A DNA stretch of 64,000 nt from Palsa-506 sp963836355 (GCA_963836355.1 CAWIJO010000007.1:310001-374000); one strand, 5' to 3'; shown: positions 41,551-51,168, counted from the first letter of the stretch. Numbers and translations: made by a program. The notes: a model not told the origin generated them from the sequence alone.

Positions 41551-42186
41551 TCAAATTTCCTTGTCGGCAACGTGCGACGGGCCGCCATGCGGCACTGCCC
41601 GGTGCAGCCGCACGGCCCTCGCCGCGTAGTCGCCGCCGGTCACCAGCGTCAGTGCGACCGCTGCCGCCATCACTACGCCGCGGATGATGCCGAACGGGCC
41701 GGGCAGGATGTAGAGCCCGATCGCAATTACCTGCAGGAGAGTTTTCGCCTTACCGCCGCGGCTGGCCGGGATGACCCCGCGCCGGATGACCCAGAACCGC
41801 AGGCCAGTCACGGCCAGCTCGCGGAACAGGATTACGGCCGTGACCCACCACGGCAAGTCGCCCAGGAAGGAGAGCGCTACCAGGGCCGATCCGGTTAGCG
41901 CCTTATCCGCGATCGGATCGGCGATCTTGCCGAAGTCGGTGATCAGCCCCCGGCGGCGGGCGAGCTCGCCGTCCAGCAGATCGGTCAGCGAGGCGACACC
42001 GAACACCACGAAGGCCGCGACCCGCCAGCCGTCCCCGCCTGCCGTCAGGAAGATCACGAAAACCGGCACGAGGCCGAGCCGGAGGACAGTCAGTCCGTTG
42101 GCGACGTTTACCAGGCCAGGCGGCGCGATCGCGGCGGGATCGCCCTGGCCGGTCTTTCCCGCGGCGTTCCCGGCAGGCAAGCTCAA
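41551..42186 (-). CDS. pgsA: CDP-diacylglycerol--glycerol-3-phosphate 3-phosphatidyltransferase
   Basis: 211 residues, several membrane helices. The CDP-alcohol phosphotransferase motif D-x2-D-G-x2-A-R-x8-G-x3-D-x3-D is complete in DLLDGELARRRGLITDFGKI followed by ADPIADK. The enzyme makes phosphatidylglycerophosphate for membrane lipid synthesis. Its start overlaps the rimO stop by 4 bases (ATGA), so the two are translationally coupled. Confidence 0.95.
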   Translation of the reverse strand: MSLPAGNAAGKTGQGDPAAIAPPGLVNVANGLTVLRLGLVPVFVIFLTAGGDGWRVAAFVVFGVASLTDLLDGELARRRGLITDFGKIADPIADKALTGSALVALSFLGDLPWWVTAVILFRELAVTGLRFWVIRRGVIPASRGGKAKTLLQVIAIGLYILPGPFGIIRGVVMAAAVALTLVTGGDYAARAVRLHRAVPHGGPSHVADKEI

Positions 42187-43727
42187 TGCAGTCTGGCGGG
42201 AGCCGGCCAGACAGACGCCGTCGCGCCGACGGCCGAGGCCACCAGATCCACCCCCTCCGAGCCGGTGACGGTAGCCCGCACCATGTCGCCGGCGGCCAGC
42301 GGCGCGCGGGAAAGCACCGTCGTGCTCCCGTCCACCTCCGGTGCCTGGTGCGCGGCCAGCCCGTCGTAGCTTCCGGCGGCCACCGATTCCTCGATCAGCA
42401 CATCCAGCGTCTCGCCGACGCGCTCAGCCGCCCGCGCTGCCATCAGCTCCTCGGCGAGATCCGCGAGTTCCTCTACCCGCCGCGCGATCTCGTCGGCCGC
42501 CAGCTGCCCGGGAAGTCCGGCCGCCTCGGTGCCGTCCTCGTCCGAGTAGCCGAAGATCCCGATGGCGTCGAGCCGGGCGTCGCTCAGGAAGCGCTGCAGC
42601 TCGTCAACGTCGGCAGCGGTCTCGCCCGGGAAGCCGACGATGAAATTAGACCGCACGCCGGCCGCCGGGGCCGCGGCCCTGATCTGGTCAAGTAGTCCGC
42701 AGAAGCGCCCGCGGTCGCCGAACCGGCGCATCGCCCGCAGCACGCTGCCGCTGGCGTGCTGGAATGAAAGGTCGAAGTAGGGTGCCACGCCAGGAGTGGA
42801 TGTCATCACCGTCACCAGGCCGGGCCGGACTTCCGCGGGTTGCAGGTAGCTCACTCGTACCCGCTCGATGCCCGGCACCGCGGCGAGAGCCGGGAGTAGT
42901 TCCTCGAGCAGCCGCAGGTTACCCAGATCCTTGCCATAGGAGGTGGAATTCTCGCTGACCAGCAGCAGCTCACGCACCCCCTGGCCGGCCAGCCAGGCGG
43001 CCTCGGTCAGCAGGTCCCGCGGGGGCCGGGAAATGAACGCGCCGCGGAACGCGGGAATCGCGCAAAAGCTGCACCGCCGGTCGCACCCGGAAGCGATCTT
43101 GAGCGGGGCGACCACCCGGCCGGCCAGCCTGCGCCGCAGCACCCGTGGCCCGGAGGCTGGCGCGACGCCCGGCGGCAGGTCAGGTATGCCATCGCCGGCC
43201 TGATCGGGCATGGCTGGCGTCGCGGGCCCGGCGACGGTGCCGTGGCCGGGCAGCATGGCGCCCCCGGCGGCCGGGCGGCCAGCTGGCGAGATGGGCAGCA
43301 GCTGGCGGCGGTCCCGCGGGGCATGCGCCGGCCACTGCTGGCCGGCCAGCACGGCATCTAGCTTGGCCGCGATGTCGCCGTAGTCGTCAAAACTCAGGAT
43401 CTGCGCCTCGGGCAGCGCCTCGGCGAGCCCGGCGCCATACCGCTCGGCAAGGCAGCCTGCCGCGACTACCTTCGCGCCTGAGGCTGCGGCGCCGAGCAGC
43501 TGGTCAATCGACTCTTCCTTGGCCGCCTGGATAAACCCGCAGGTGTTCACGAGCACGACGTCGGGGTCGTGCGTCCCGCCGTCGCCGTCGCCGTCGGCCA
43601 ATGTCCAGCCGGCCGCATCCAACCGGGCGGCGAGTTCCTCGGAGTCGACCTCATTGCGGGCGCAGCCCAGGGTGATCACGCTGACGGTGCGCCCCGTCCG
43701 GCCTGCGCTTCCCTGACTCGGTGACAC
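42183..43727 (-). CDS. rimO: Ribosomal protein S12 methylthiotransferase
   Basis: 514 residues. The N-terminal UPF0004 cysteines are in TLGCARNEVDSE, NTCGFIQAAKEESI and AAGCLAERY; the radical SAM motif is CDRRCSFC; a TRAM domain ends the protein. It methylthiolates Asp88 of ribosomal protein S12. About 60 residues of Pro/Gly/Ala-rich insertion separate the first two domains. It heads the rimO-pgsA-cinA-clgR run. Confidence 0.96.
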   Translation of the reverse strand: MSPSQGSAGRTGRTVSVITLGCARNEVDSEELAARLDAAGWTLADGDGDGGTHDPDVVLVNTCGFIQAAKEESIDQLLGAAASGAKVVAAGCLAERYGAGLAEALPEAQILSFDDYGDIAAKLDAVLAGQQWPAHAPRDRRQLLPISPAGRPAAGGAMLPGHGTVAGPATPAMPDQAGDGIPDLPPGVAPASGPRVLRRRLAGRVVAPLKIASGCDRRCSFCAIPAFRGAFISRPPRDLLTEAAWLAGQGVRELLLVSENSTSYGKDLGNLRLLEELLPALAAVPGIERVRVSYLQPAEVRPGLVTVMTSTPGVAPYFDLSFQHASGSVLRAMRRFGDRGRFCGLLDQIRAAAPAAGVRSNFIVGFPGETAADVDELQRFLSDARLDAIGIFGYSDEDGTEAAGLPGQLAADEIARRVEELADLAEELMAARAAERVGETLDVLIEESVAAGSYDGLAAHQAPEVDGSTTVLSRAPLAAGDMVRATVTGSEGVDLVASAVGATASVWPAPARLH

Positions 43728-43842
43728 ACCGGCAGACTACGGTAAGCCGGCCGGTGCACGGCCCGCGGGCGGCGCCGACCGGCCAGCTGCCCCGGCCGTG
43801 TTGACGGCGCTGGCCCGGCTATCTGCCACTGGCCTTGCCAGG

Positions 43843-44583
43843 TCAGCCCGTCGTGTGCTGGCCCGGTCCGAAGCTGAGCGTGACTGGCTGGCCGGAGTTG
43901 CTCGGCGAGCCAAGATTCTTGCCGTTCACGGTGAGCGCGATGCCGCCGGGATTGCCGAGCAGCAGGCTGACCGCCCGATGCTCGGTCCAGTGCCTGGCAG
44001 TGCCGGCCAGGATGGTCCCGCTGAAGATCATGTGTCCGGAGGCGGTGCTGAGCTGGACCCAGCAGTCCTCGACGGCAGTCAGGTGGATGACTACCTGGCG
44101 GGCCGACCCAGGCTTATGGTGCTTCGGCGATGGCTGCGGCGTCCGAGCGGAGTGCCGTGGCGCCGGGCGGCCGGCGCCCTGCGCGGCAACCCGGGAGACA
44201 CCCGATGAGGGCCATGCCTGGTATACCGCGAAGCCGACGATCACCGCGAGCGCCAGCGCCATGGCCGCGCTCCAGTTAGGCCGCCGCCGCCGTTCCTTCA
44301 GCCTGATCGGCGTTGACGGCTCGAAGACGTCCGCCGCGGTGATCGCCTGCGGTGCCCCGTGCGTCAGGTCGTACTCGCGAATGAGCGAGTCCGGATCCGC
44401 GCCGACGGCGCGGGCGATGCTGCGGACATGACCCCGGGCATAGAAATCACCGCCGCACGCTGAGTAATCGCCGCGCTCGATCCCCCTGATGATCGTCTCC
44501 CTGATGCAGGTCCGCTGACTGACCTGCGTAATGGTGAGACCGGCCTGACGGCGTGCCTGCGCCAGGGCGTCACCGATGCTCAC
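43843..44583 (-). CDS. RodZ-like HTH membrane protein (DUF4115)
   Basis: 246 residues. An N-terminal helix-turn-helix, IGDALAQARRQAGLTITQVSQRTCIRETIIRGIERGDYSACG, is followed by the charged juxtamembrane RLKERRRRPNW, one transmembrane helix (AAMALALAVIVGFAVYQAW), a Pro/Ser linker and a C-terminal DUF4115 beta-domain (VIHLTAVEDCWVQLSTASGHMIFSGTI). RodZ anchors MreB and cell-wall machinery in rods; the actinobacterial version is usually encoded next to ftsK, as here. Confidence 0.9.
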   Translation of the reverse strand: MSIGDALAQARRQAGLTITQVSQRTCIRETIIRGIERGDYSACGGDFYARGHVRSIARAVGADPDSLIREYDLTHGAPQAITAADVFEPSTPIRLKERRRRPNWSAAMALALAVIVGFAVYQAWPSSGVSRVAAQGAGRPAPRHSARTPQPSPKHHKPGSARQVVIHLTAVEDCWVQLSTASGHMIFSGTILAGTARHWTEHRAVSLLLGNPGGIALTVNGKNLGSPSNSGQPVTLSFGPGQHTTG

Positions 44584-44745
44584 GCCGCGCCTCCACTGCT
44601 ATGTCGCACTGCGTGCCGCCCGGGGGTGCGGGTAACAGTTACTTGAATTTCCAAATCCCTGTGTGCGGGTTTCGTCACCAAGTGTAGACAGCATGACCGC
44701 CGCCTGCGAGGACCGGCGCGGCATGCCCGCCGATCGTTATCTGGC

Positions 44746-47700
44746 TCAGCCGCGCAGCGAGTCGAGCAGGCCGGCTAGCTCATCGGGCTTGACCAGCACG
44801 TCCCTGGCTTTCGAGCCTTCGCTCGGGCCGACTACGCCGCGGCTTTCCAGCAGATCCATGAGCCGGCCTGCCTTCGCGAAGCCGACCCGCAGCTTGCGCT
44901 GGAGCATCGAGGTGGAGCCGAACTGGGTGCTGACGATCAGCTCGGCTGCCTGGATCAGCAGTTCCAGGTCGTCCCCGATCTCCGCGTCGACCTCGCGCGG
45001 GCGTCCTTCGGGGACCGCGACATCGTCCCGGTAGGACGGCTCGGCCTGCTTCTTGCAGTGCCTGACGACGTCCCGGATTTCCTTCTCGGTGACGAACGCG
45101 TTCTGCAGCCGCATCGGCTTGCTCGCGCCCATCGGCAGGAACAGCGAGTCACCCTGGCCGACGAGCTTCTCGGCGCCCGGCTGGTCCAGGATGACCCTGC
45201 TGTCGGTCAGGCTGGACGTCGCGAAGGCGAGCCTGGACGGCACGTTGGCCTTGATCAGGCCGGTGACCACGTCGACGCTCGGCCGCTGGGTGGCGAGCAC
45301 CAGGTGGATTCCGGCCGCGCGGGCGAGCTGGGTAATCCGGACAATGGCGTCCTCCACGTCGCGTGGCGCGACCATCATCAGATCCGCCAGCTCGTCCACG
45401 ATCACCAGCAGGTACGGGTACGGCACGTAGACCCGCTCGCTGCCGGCCGGCGGGGTGATCTTGCCCGTCCGCACCGCCTTGTTGAAATCGTCCATGTGCC
45501 GGAATCCGGACGCGGCCAGGTCGTCATAGCGGCGGTCCATCTCGCCGACCACCCACTGCAGCGCATCAGCCGCCCGCTTCGGGTTCGTGATGATCTGGGT
45601 AATCAGGTGCGGTATCCCGGCATAGTTCGAGAGCTCCACCCGCTTCGGGTCGACCAGGATCATCCGCACCTCATCCGGGCTGGCCCGCACCAGGATCGAG
45701 GTAATGAGCCCGTTGATGCAGGTGGAGTTGTGGGTGGGGATGCAGGACCGGCTGGCCAGGTACAGGCGGTTCGGGCTGTCGACCTGAATGCAGCGGACTG
45801 GCACCGAATCAACTGGCCGCACGTCCACGATGTACCTGCGCTGCGCCGTGATCGTTGCCTTGACCGGGCGCTGCCGCGGCAGCTTAGGGCTGAGCCGGAA
45901 CACTGGCTCGTGCGGAGTGAAGGCAACGATGTAAACCGCGGACGTGCTCTCGCTGCGACCATTGCACGGCCTGGTCCTGAGCGTGGCCTTGTGCCCGAGA
46001 CTCAGCACCAATTCCAGGACCCCGAAGGCCAGGTCACGGTTGGCGACCGCGAATTCAGCCGCTCCCTGGGGACCGCAGTAGCCATCCGTGTCAAGAAGCC
46101 CGGCAAGCAACGCCCGCCGCTGCGAAACGGAGGCATGCAGATACGCCTCCGGGATGTGCTTCGGGCCCACCTCGCGGAAGATCTCCTGGTCGGCACTGGC
46201 GATGCCCGCGCCATCAGTATTCCTGTCACCAAGCCAGCATCCGAATGTGTACGGAGCGACTGGAAGGTCGCGCTCGGGGTAGTCGAGTGGCCCGGCAAGC
46301 GGGATCGAGTGGTTGAAGCGTCCACCCCGCCGCAGGGACGCCGCGATATCCGCAGTTGTTACTGGCTCAGCATCAACCGGGCGAATGCGGTTACTTCCAG
46401 CAGGAGCAGTGACGCGCTCGGCAGGCACTTTATAGACCAGATGGCGCGAATACGCTGGTTCGCTGAGCACTTCAGACGCCCGTGTGGCCACACGATCAAG
46501 GTCCTGCGTAGGCCAGTAAGGGGCACCGCGAGGCGCACGCCGCGCACGCCCAGCGGCGGTGTTCGTCCGCCATAGGTGCTCGGCGTCTGCCACGATGACG
46601 GTACCGTCCGAGAACTCAACCTCGTAGCACGGCCGTCCATGCATGACCGGAGTCGCGGCGGTCACCTCGCATGCGTGACCGCGCTCATCGAAAACCTCGC
46701 CGCCTACCTGAATTTCGCCCATGGTGGTCCAGCCAGCCGGCGTCGGGATCGGCGTATCGAGAGCGAGCGCTTTGCCCGCGCCGGTCGCCCCGGCAATGAG
46801 CATATGGGGCATCTTGGCCAGGTTGGCGATTACGGTGCGGCCCTCGACGTCCTTGCCGAGCGCCACCACCATCGGATGGTGGTCAGTCGCTGCCACCGGC
46901 GAGCGCAGCACGTCGCCGAGGCTGACGATCTCCCGGTCGGTGTTGGGGATCTCCACGCCGATCGCGGACTTTCCCGGGATCGGCGACAGGATCCGGACGT
47001 CGGCGCTCTTCACCGCGTAGGCGATGTTCCTGGACAGCGCCGTGACCCGCTCGACCTTGACCGCAGGCCCGAGCTCGATCTCGTACCTGGTGACCGTCGG
47101 CCCCCGGGTGAAGCCGGTCACGTGCGCATCCACCTCGAACTGCTCCAGCACCACGGACAGCGCCTCTACCATCGCGTCATTGGCGCGGGTGCGCGCCTTC
47201 GGCGCGGTGCCGGGCTTGAGCAGCGCGGCGGGCGGCAGCGTGTAGCTCGCATCGGTGGAACCGGCCAGCGTGAGCTGCTCGGCCCTCTTGGTCAGCGGGC
47301 CGTCCGCATCGGCGGCCGCTGCTCCAGGCGCGGATCCGGCAGCAATGGCCGAGCCGGCCGGGCCGTCCGCAGCCGCTTCATCCGCGCCGCCGCCGGCTGG
47401 CCCGAACCAGGAGTCATGCCAGGAATCTTCGGCTGCACCCGCCCTGCCTGCGGCCGGCCCTGGCGGCCCGGGCAGCAGCGCGTCCGGCAGCGGCTCGCCG
47501 TCCGCCGCAGTGTGCGCGGTGACCGCCGACGGCTTGCCGCCGGACGGCGGCGCCGTCCCGGCGCGGGGCAAGGTCCCGCCGAGCAGCGGGCTGTCGTACG
47601 GCCGGTCGTTCGCGCCGGCCTCGATCGCCTCGTTGCGCCTGCGCCCGCCACGGGTCAGCGGCCGGCCGGCGGCCGGATCCGCGGCATTGCCAGTCGGGCC

Positions 47701-48564
47701 GTCACCGTCCGCCTGAGCGCCGTGGCGCACCAGCCCGTGCAGTTCGGCCAGCCGGCCGGGCACCCGGTGCAGCGGCGTGCCGCTGATGACCAGCAGCCCG
47801 AATCCGGTGACGAGCGCGAGCAGCGGCGCCGCCACCCAGGGAGTCACCGCGGCAATGAGGGGCGCCGACGCGAGGAACCCGACGAAGCCGCCCGCGGCGC
47901 GCATCGCGACCGCGCCATCCCCGGGCTGCGGTGTGCCGTTGCCAATGTGCACCAGGCCGAGTGCCCCCACGATCAGGGCAGCCCAGCCGATGACCACGCG
48001 CGCCGTCTCGGAATTGCGGTCCGGGTGCCGCAGCAGCCGCCAGGCGAGCAGCGCGAGCAAGATCGGGACAGCCGGCGCCCCGGCGCCGAACGTGCCCTTG
48101 ACGACCGCTGCCAGCAGGCGGCCCACCGGGCTCCCGATAGTCCACCAGTCGGCCGCGGCGCAGATGATCGCCGCGCCGAGGGCAGCGAGGCCAAGACCAT
48201 CCCTGCGGTGCGCCGGGTCGAGATCCCGCGCATTGCGGCCAAGTGCCCGGGCCGCGAAGCCAGCCGAATGCGCCACTGCCATCCAGGCGCCCGAGATCAC
48301 CTTGCCGAGCCAGCCGATGAGGATCACTACCGGGCTGGCAGACGGTGGGGGGCGGCGCGGATACCGCCGGCGCGACGTCCCCTGGCCTCGCCGGGGCCGG
48401 CCTGGGCCGGTGCGCGAGGCAGGCTTCCGGCCGCCACGCGTGGCGCTGCTGCCCTGCGGGCGCGCGCCGGTGCTGGCGGCGCGGGGCCGGCCGGCATTCC
48501 CGCTTTGCGAGCGGGAGTTGCTCCTGGGCGCACGGGTGGCCATGATGCCAACGCTAGCCCGCAT
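44746..48564 (-). CDS. ftsK: DNA translocase FtsK/SpoIIIE, interrupted in Walker A by an intein
   Basis: 1,272 codons; removing the 348-residue intein leaves 924 residues, a normal FtsK length. The N-terminus is basic, then there are about four membrane helices (VVILIGWLGKVI, LGLAALGAAIICAAADWW, PILLALLAWRLL, LLALVTGFGLLVIS), an acidic/Pro linker, and the RecA-like motor: AHVTGFTRGPTVTRYEIELG, Walker A LIAGATGAGK|STCINGL split by the intein, MILVDPKRVELSNY and Walker B LLVIVDELADLM. The C-terminal winged helix gamma (AAELIVSTQFGSTSMLQRKLRVGFAKAGRLMDLLE) is intact. FtsK pumps chromosomal DNA at the septum. ATP binding requires splicing, since the intein separates Lys and Ser of the P-loop. Confidence 0.96.
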   Translation of the reverse strand: MRASVGIMATRAPRSNSRSQSGNAGRPRAASTGARPQGSSATRGGRKPASRTGPGRPRRGQGTSRRRYPRRPPPSASPVVILIGWLGKVISGAWMAVAHSAGFAARALGRNARDLDPAHRRDGLGLAALGAAIICAAADWWTIGSPVGRLLAAVVKGTFGAGAPAVPILLALLAWRLLRHPDRNSETARVVIGWAALIVGALGLVHIGNGTPQPGDGAVAMRAAGGFVGFLASAPLIAAVTPWVAAPLLALVTGFGLLVISGTPLHRVPGRLAELHGLVRHGAQADGDGPTGNAADPAAGRPLTRGGRRRNEAIEAGANDRPYDSPLLGGTLPRAGTAPPSGGKPSAVTAHTAADGEPLPDALLPGPPGPAAGRAGAAEDSWHDSWFGPAGGGADEAAADGPAGSAIAAGSAPGAAAADADGPLTKRAEQLTLAGSTDASYTLPPAALLKPGTAPKARTRANDAMVEALSVVLEQFEVDAHVTGFTRGPTVTRYEIELGPAVKVERVTALSRNIAYAVKSADVRILSPIPGKSAIGVEIPNTDREIVSLGDVLRSPVAATDHHPMVVALGKDVEGRTVIANLAKMPHMLIAGATGAGKALALDTPIPTPAGWTTMGEIQVGGEVFDERGHACEVTAATPVMHGRPCYEVEFSDGTVIVADAEHLWRTNTAAGRARRAPRGAPYWPTQDLDRVATRASEVLSEPAYSRHLVYKVPAERVTAPAGSNRIRPVDAEPVTTADIAASLRRGGRFNHSIPLAGPLDYPERDLPVAPYTFGCWLGDRNTDGAGIASADQEIFREVGPKHIPEAYLHASVSQRRALLAGLLDTDGYCGPQGAAEFAVANRDLAFGVLELVLSLGHKATLRTRPCNGRSESTSAVYIVAFTPHEPVFRLSPKLPRQRPVKATITAQRRYIVDVRPVDSVPVRCIQVDSPNRLYLASRSCIPTHNSTCINGLITSILVRASPDEVRMILVDPKRVELSNYAGIPHLITQIITNPKRAADALQWVVGEMDRRYDDLAASGFRHMDDFNKAVRTGKITPPAGSERVYVPYPYLLVIVDELADLMMVAPRDVEDAIVRITQLARAAGIHLVLATQRPSVDVVTGLIKANVPSRLAFATSSLTDSRVILDQPGAEKLVGQGDSLFLPMGASKPMRLQNAFVTEKEIRDVVRHCKKQAEPSYRDDVAVPEGRPREVDAEIGDDLELLIQAAELIVSTQFGSTSMLQRKLRVGFAKAGRLMDLLESRGVVGPSEGSKARDVLVKPDELAGLLDSLRG
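45727..46770 (-). mobile_element. Class 3-type intein with LAGLIDADG endonuclease in FtsK
   Basis: The insert covers FtsK residues 599-946. It starts with Ala (ALALDTPIPTPAGWTTMGE) and ends PTHN, followed by Ser as +1 extein residue. An Ala-1 intein needs another nucleophile; the class 3 WCT set is present: Trp in block B (ADAEHLW), Cys in block F (VPVRCIQVDS) and Thr in the terminal block G (PTHN). A LAGLIDADG homing endonuclease is visible as FGCWLGDRNTDGAGI and LLAGLLDTDGY. Class 3 inteins are best known in DnaB and phage ATPases at the same P-loop GK|S site. Start and end follow from restoring GATGAGKS. Confidence 0.93.
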
Positions 48565-48677
48565 TTGACGCCCGGCAACGTAAGCCGAGCCAGGGCGGCG
48601 TGTCGGGGCGGCAATGTGCTGGCCCGGCGGGCACCGGCATTCAGCTGGCGCCGGGCTGGGTAGATTCTAACGTGCTG

Positions 48678-48705
48678 TTGACGGTCGTTGCAGGGACAAC
48701 ATAAC
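48678..48705 (+). promoter_or_regulatory. Promoter of the aryl-CoA monooxygenase-ridA operon
   Basis: TTGACG (48678-48683) and CATAAC (48700-48705) have a 16-base spacer. Inverted arms GACGGTC (48680-48686) and GACCGTC (48711-48717) bracket the promoter and could bind a repressor such as the PaaX protein encoded 4 kb away; the binding is inferred. Confidence 0.5.
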
Positions 48706-48738
48706 TTCGAGACCGTCCGCAGCATCCAGGGAGGCGCC

Positions 48739-51168
48739 GTGCGCATCGCGGTCATCGGCGGCGGGCCGGGCGGGCTGTATTTCGCGGCACTCGCCGCGAT
48801 GCTGGCGCCCAGCGACGAAATCACCGTCTGGGAGCGCAACGCGCCCGATGACACGTTCGGCTTCGGCGTGGTCTTCTCCGACGAGACGCTGGGCGGGATC
48901 GAGCACGCCGACCCGGCGATCTACCGGGCGATGGAGCGTGAGTTCGCCCGCTGGGACGATATCGACGTGCACGTCAAGGGCGAGCGGATCACCAGCGGCG
49001 GGCACGGCTTCGCGGCCATGAACCGGCGCCGGCTGCTGCACATCCTGCAGGCGCGGTGCCGCGAGCTTGGTGTCACCATTCATTTCCGCGCTGAGGCCCC
49101 AGCGGCCGCGGAACTCGCCGCGAGCCACGATCTGGTAGTCGCCGCGGACGGCCTGAACTCGGCCGTGCGCACTAGTTTCGCCGGCCCGTTTAAGCCAAAT
49201 CTTGATATCCGCGAATGCAAGTACATGTGGCTCAGCACCGACCTGGTGTTCGACGCTTTCAAGTTCTACATCGAGCCGACCGAGTACGGGGTAATGCAGG
49301 TGCACGGCTACCCGTATGACGCGACCGGCAGCACGTTCATCGTGGAGATGCACGACTCGGTCTGGCGGGCAGCAGGATTCGACCGGCTGGCGGCCAGCGA
49401 CCTAGCGCCCGGGCAGTCGGACGAGGCATCCATCGGCCGGATCCGCGAACTGTTCGCCGACGTGCTTGACGGCCATGCGGTGCACGCCAACAACTCGCGG
49501 TGGATCAACTTCACGACGGTCCGCTGCGCGCACTGGCGATACTGCAACATAGTGCTGCTCGGCGACGCCGCGCACACGGCGCATTTCTCCATCGGTTCCG
49601 GCACCAAGCTGGCGATGGAGGACGCGCTGGCGCTCGCCGCCTGCCTGCACGAGCAGCCGCACACCGACTCGGCGCTGGCCGCATACGAGGCTGAGCGCAG
49701 GCCGGTCGTCGCCTCTACCCAGCGGGCCGCGCAGGCGAGCCTGGAGTGGTTCGAGAACATCGGCCAGTACCTGCACCAGGAGCCCGAGCAGTTCGCGTTC
49801 AACATCATTACCCGCAGCCGCCGGGTCACCCACGACAACCTGCGGACCCGCGACCCGGAGTTCGCGGCCCGGGCCGATGCCTGGTTCGCCGACCACGAGC
49901 GGCGGCGCGGGATGGGCGCGGGAGAAGTGGTGCCGCCGATGTTCCAGCCGCTTAAGTTGCGCGGGATGGAACTGGTGAACCGGGTCGTGGTCTCCGCGAT
50001 GGACATGTACTCCGCGGCCGACGGGGTGCCGTCGGACTTCCACCTGGTGCACCTTGGCGGCAAGGCGCTCGGCGGGGCCGGCCTGGTGATGACCGAGATG
50101 GTCTGCGTGTCAGCCGACGGCCGGATTACCCCCGGCTGCGCCGGGCTGTACGCACCCGAGCATGCGGCGGCCTGGCAGCGGATCACCGGCTTCGTGCATG
50201 CCCAGTCCGCCGCCAGGATCGGCATTCAGCTCGGCCACTCCGGCCGCAAGGGCTCGACGAAGCTGATGTGGGAAGGTATCGACCAGCCGCTCGATACCGG
50301 GAACTGGCCGGTCTGCGGACCATCCCCGATCCCGTACCGGCCCGGGGTCAACCAGGTCCCCCGCGAGCTCAGCCACGCCGAGATGGCCGTCATCGCCGAC
50401 CAGTTCACCGCGGCTGCCCGGGCAGCCGACCAGTGCGGCTTCGACCTGCTCGAGCTGCATTGCGCGCACGGCTACCTGCTGTCGTCGTTCATCTCCCCGG
50501 TCACCAACAAGCGGGGCGACAGTTACGGCGGATCGCTGGCCAACCGGCTGCGCTACCCGCTGGAGATTTTCGGCGAGATGCGCGCCAGCTGGCCCGCTGG
50601 CAAGCCGATGACGGTCCGGATCTCGGCCACCGACTGGACCCCGGGCGGCATCACCGGCGCAGATGCCATCGAGATCGCGCGGGCATTCGCGGCCGCCGGT
50701 GCCGACGCCATCGATGTGTCCACCGGCCAGGTCACCCCGGACGAGCAGCCCGCATTCGGCCGCTCGTACCAGACGCCGTTCGCCGACGCGATCCGCAATA
50801 CCGCGGGCATAGCGACCATCGCGGTCGGGGTGATCTCCTCCTACGACGACGTGAACTCGATCATCCTGGCGGGCCGGGCGGACCTGTGCGCAATCGGCCG
50901 GGCGCACCTGCATGACCCGAACTGGACCCTGCACGCGGCCGCCGAGCAGGGCTACGCCGGACCGGCCGCGGTGTGGCCGGCGCCCTGGCTGGCGGGCAGC
51001 AAGGCACCACAGACCGGCCGCACGGATGGGCCGAGACCGCGACTTGAGCTGATCAGGGCTGGGCAGCAGGGAACCCGGCATGCCCGATGGCGGCCCGGCA
51101 CGGGTATTGACCAGGCAGGCGCCGGGCAGCCGGGGGCCAGAGTCGAGATCAAGGCGGTGCGATCGTGA
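48739..51168 (+). CDS. Aryl-CoA monooxygenase/reductase fusion (2-aminobenzoyl-CoA or salicylyl-CoA type)
   Basis: 809 residues from the GTG at 48739, preceded by GGGAGG. Residues 1-390 are a group A flavin monooxygenase: VRIAVIGGGPGGLYFAALAA (GxGxxG), the DG motif LVVAADGLNSAVR and the GD motif NIVLLGDAAHTAHFSIGSG. Residues ~410-745 are an Old Yellow Enzyme barrel: MFQPLKLRGMELVNRVVVSAM, GLVMTEMVCVSADGRI, LLELHCAHGYLLSSFISPVTNKR and YGGS. This fusion is known in 2-aminobenzoyl-CoA monooxygenase/reductase (Azoarcus) and salicylyl-CoA 5-hydroxylases. It hydroxylates and dearomatises an aryl-CoA. RidA follows with overlap. The last 70 residues are low complexity. The exact aryl group is unknown. 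Confidence 0.9.
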   Translation: MRIAVIGGGPGGLYFAALAAMLAPSDEITVWERNAPDDTFGFGVVFSDETLGGIEHADPAIYRAMEREFARWDDIDVHVKGERITSGGHGFAAMNRRRLLHILQARCRELGVTIHFRAEAPAAAELAASHDLVVAADGLNSAVRTSFAGPFKPNLDIRECKYMWLSTDLVFDAFKFYIEPTEYGVMQVHGYPYDATGSTFIVEMHDSVWRAAGFDRLAASDLAPGQSDEASIGRIRELFADVLDGHAVHANNSRWINFTTVRCAHWRYCNIVLLGDAAHTAHFSIGSGTKLAMEDALALAACLHEQPHTDSALAAYEAERRPVVASTQRAAQASLEWFENIGQYLHQEPEQFAFNIITRSRRVTHDNLRTRDPEFAARADAWFADHERRRGMGAGEVVPPMFQPLKLRGMELVNRVVVSAMDMYSAADGVPSDFHLVHLGGKALGGAGLVMTEMVCVSADGRITPGCAGLYAPEHAAAWQRITGFVHAQSAARIGIQLGHSGRKGSTKLMWEGIDQPLDTGNWPVCGPSPIPYRPGVNQVPRELSHAEMAVIADQFTAAARAADQCGFDLLELHCAHGYLLSSFISPVTNKRGDSYGGSLANRLRYPLEIFGEMRASWPAGKPMTVRISATDWTPGGITGADAIEIARAFAAAGADAIDVSTGQVTPDEQPAFGRSYQTPFADAIRNTAGIATIAVGVISSYDDVNSIILAGRADLCAIGRAHLHDPNWTLHAAAEQGYAGPAAVWPAPWLAGSKAPQTGRTDGPRPRLELIRAGQQGTRHARWRPGTGIDQAGAGQPGARVEIKAVRS

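Noticed and set aside
45058..46575. A 505-codon plus-strand frame opposite the FtsK motor and intein
   Set aside because: Antisense to conserved motor and intein motifs; no domain.
46576..48663. A 695-codon open frame on the plus strand opposite ftsK
   Set aside because: It is antisense to the clear FtsK membrane domain and motor, rich in Arg/Gly/Pro/His, with no recognisable motif; a GC-skew shadow.
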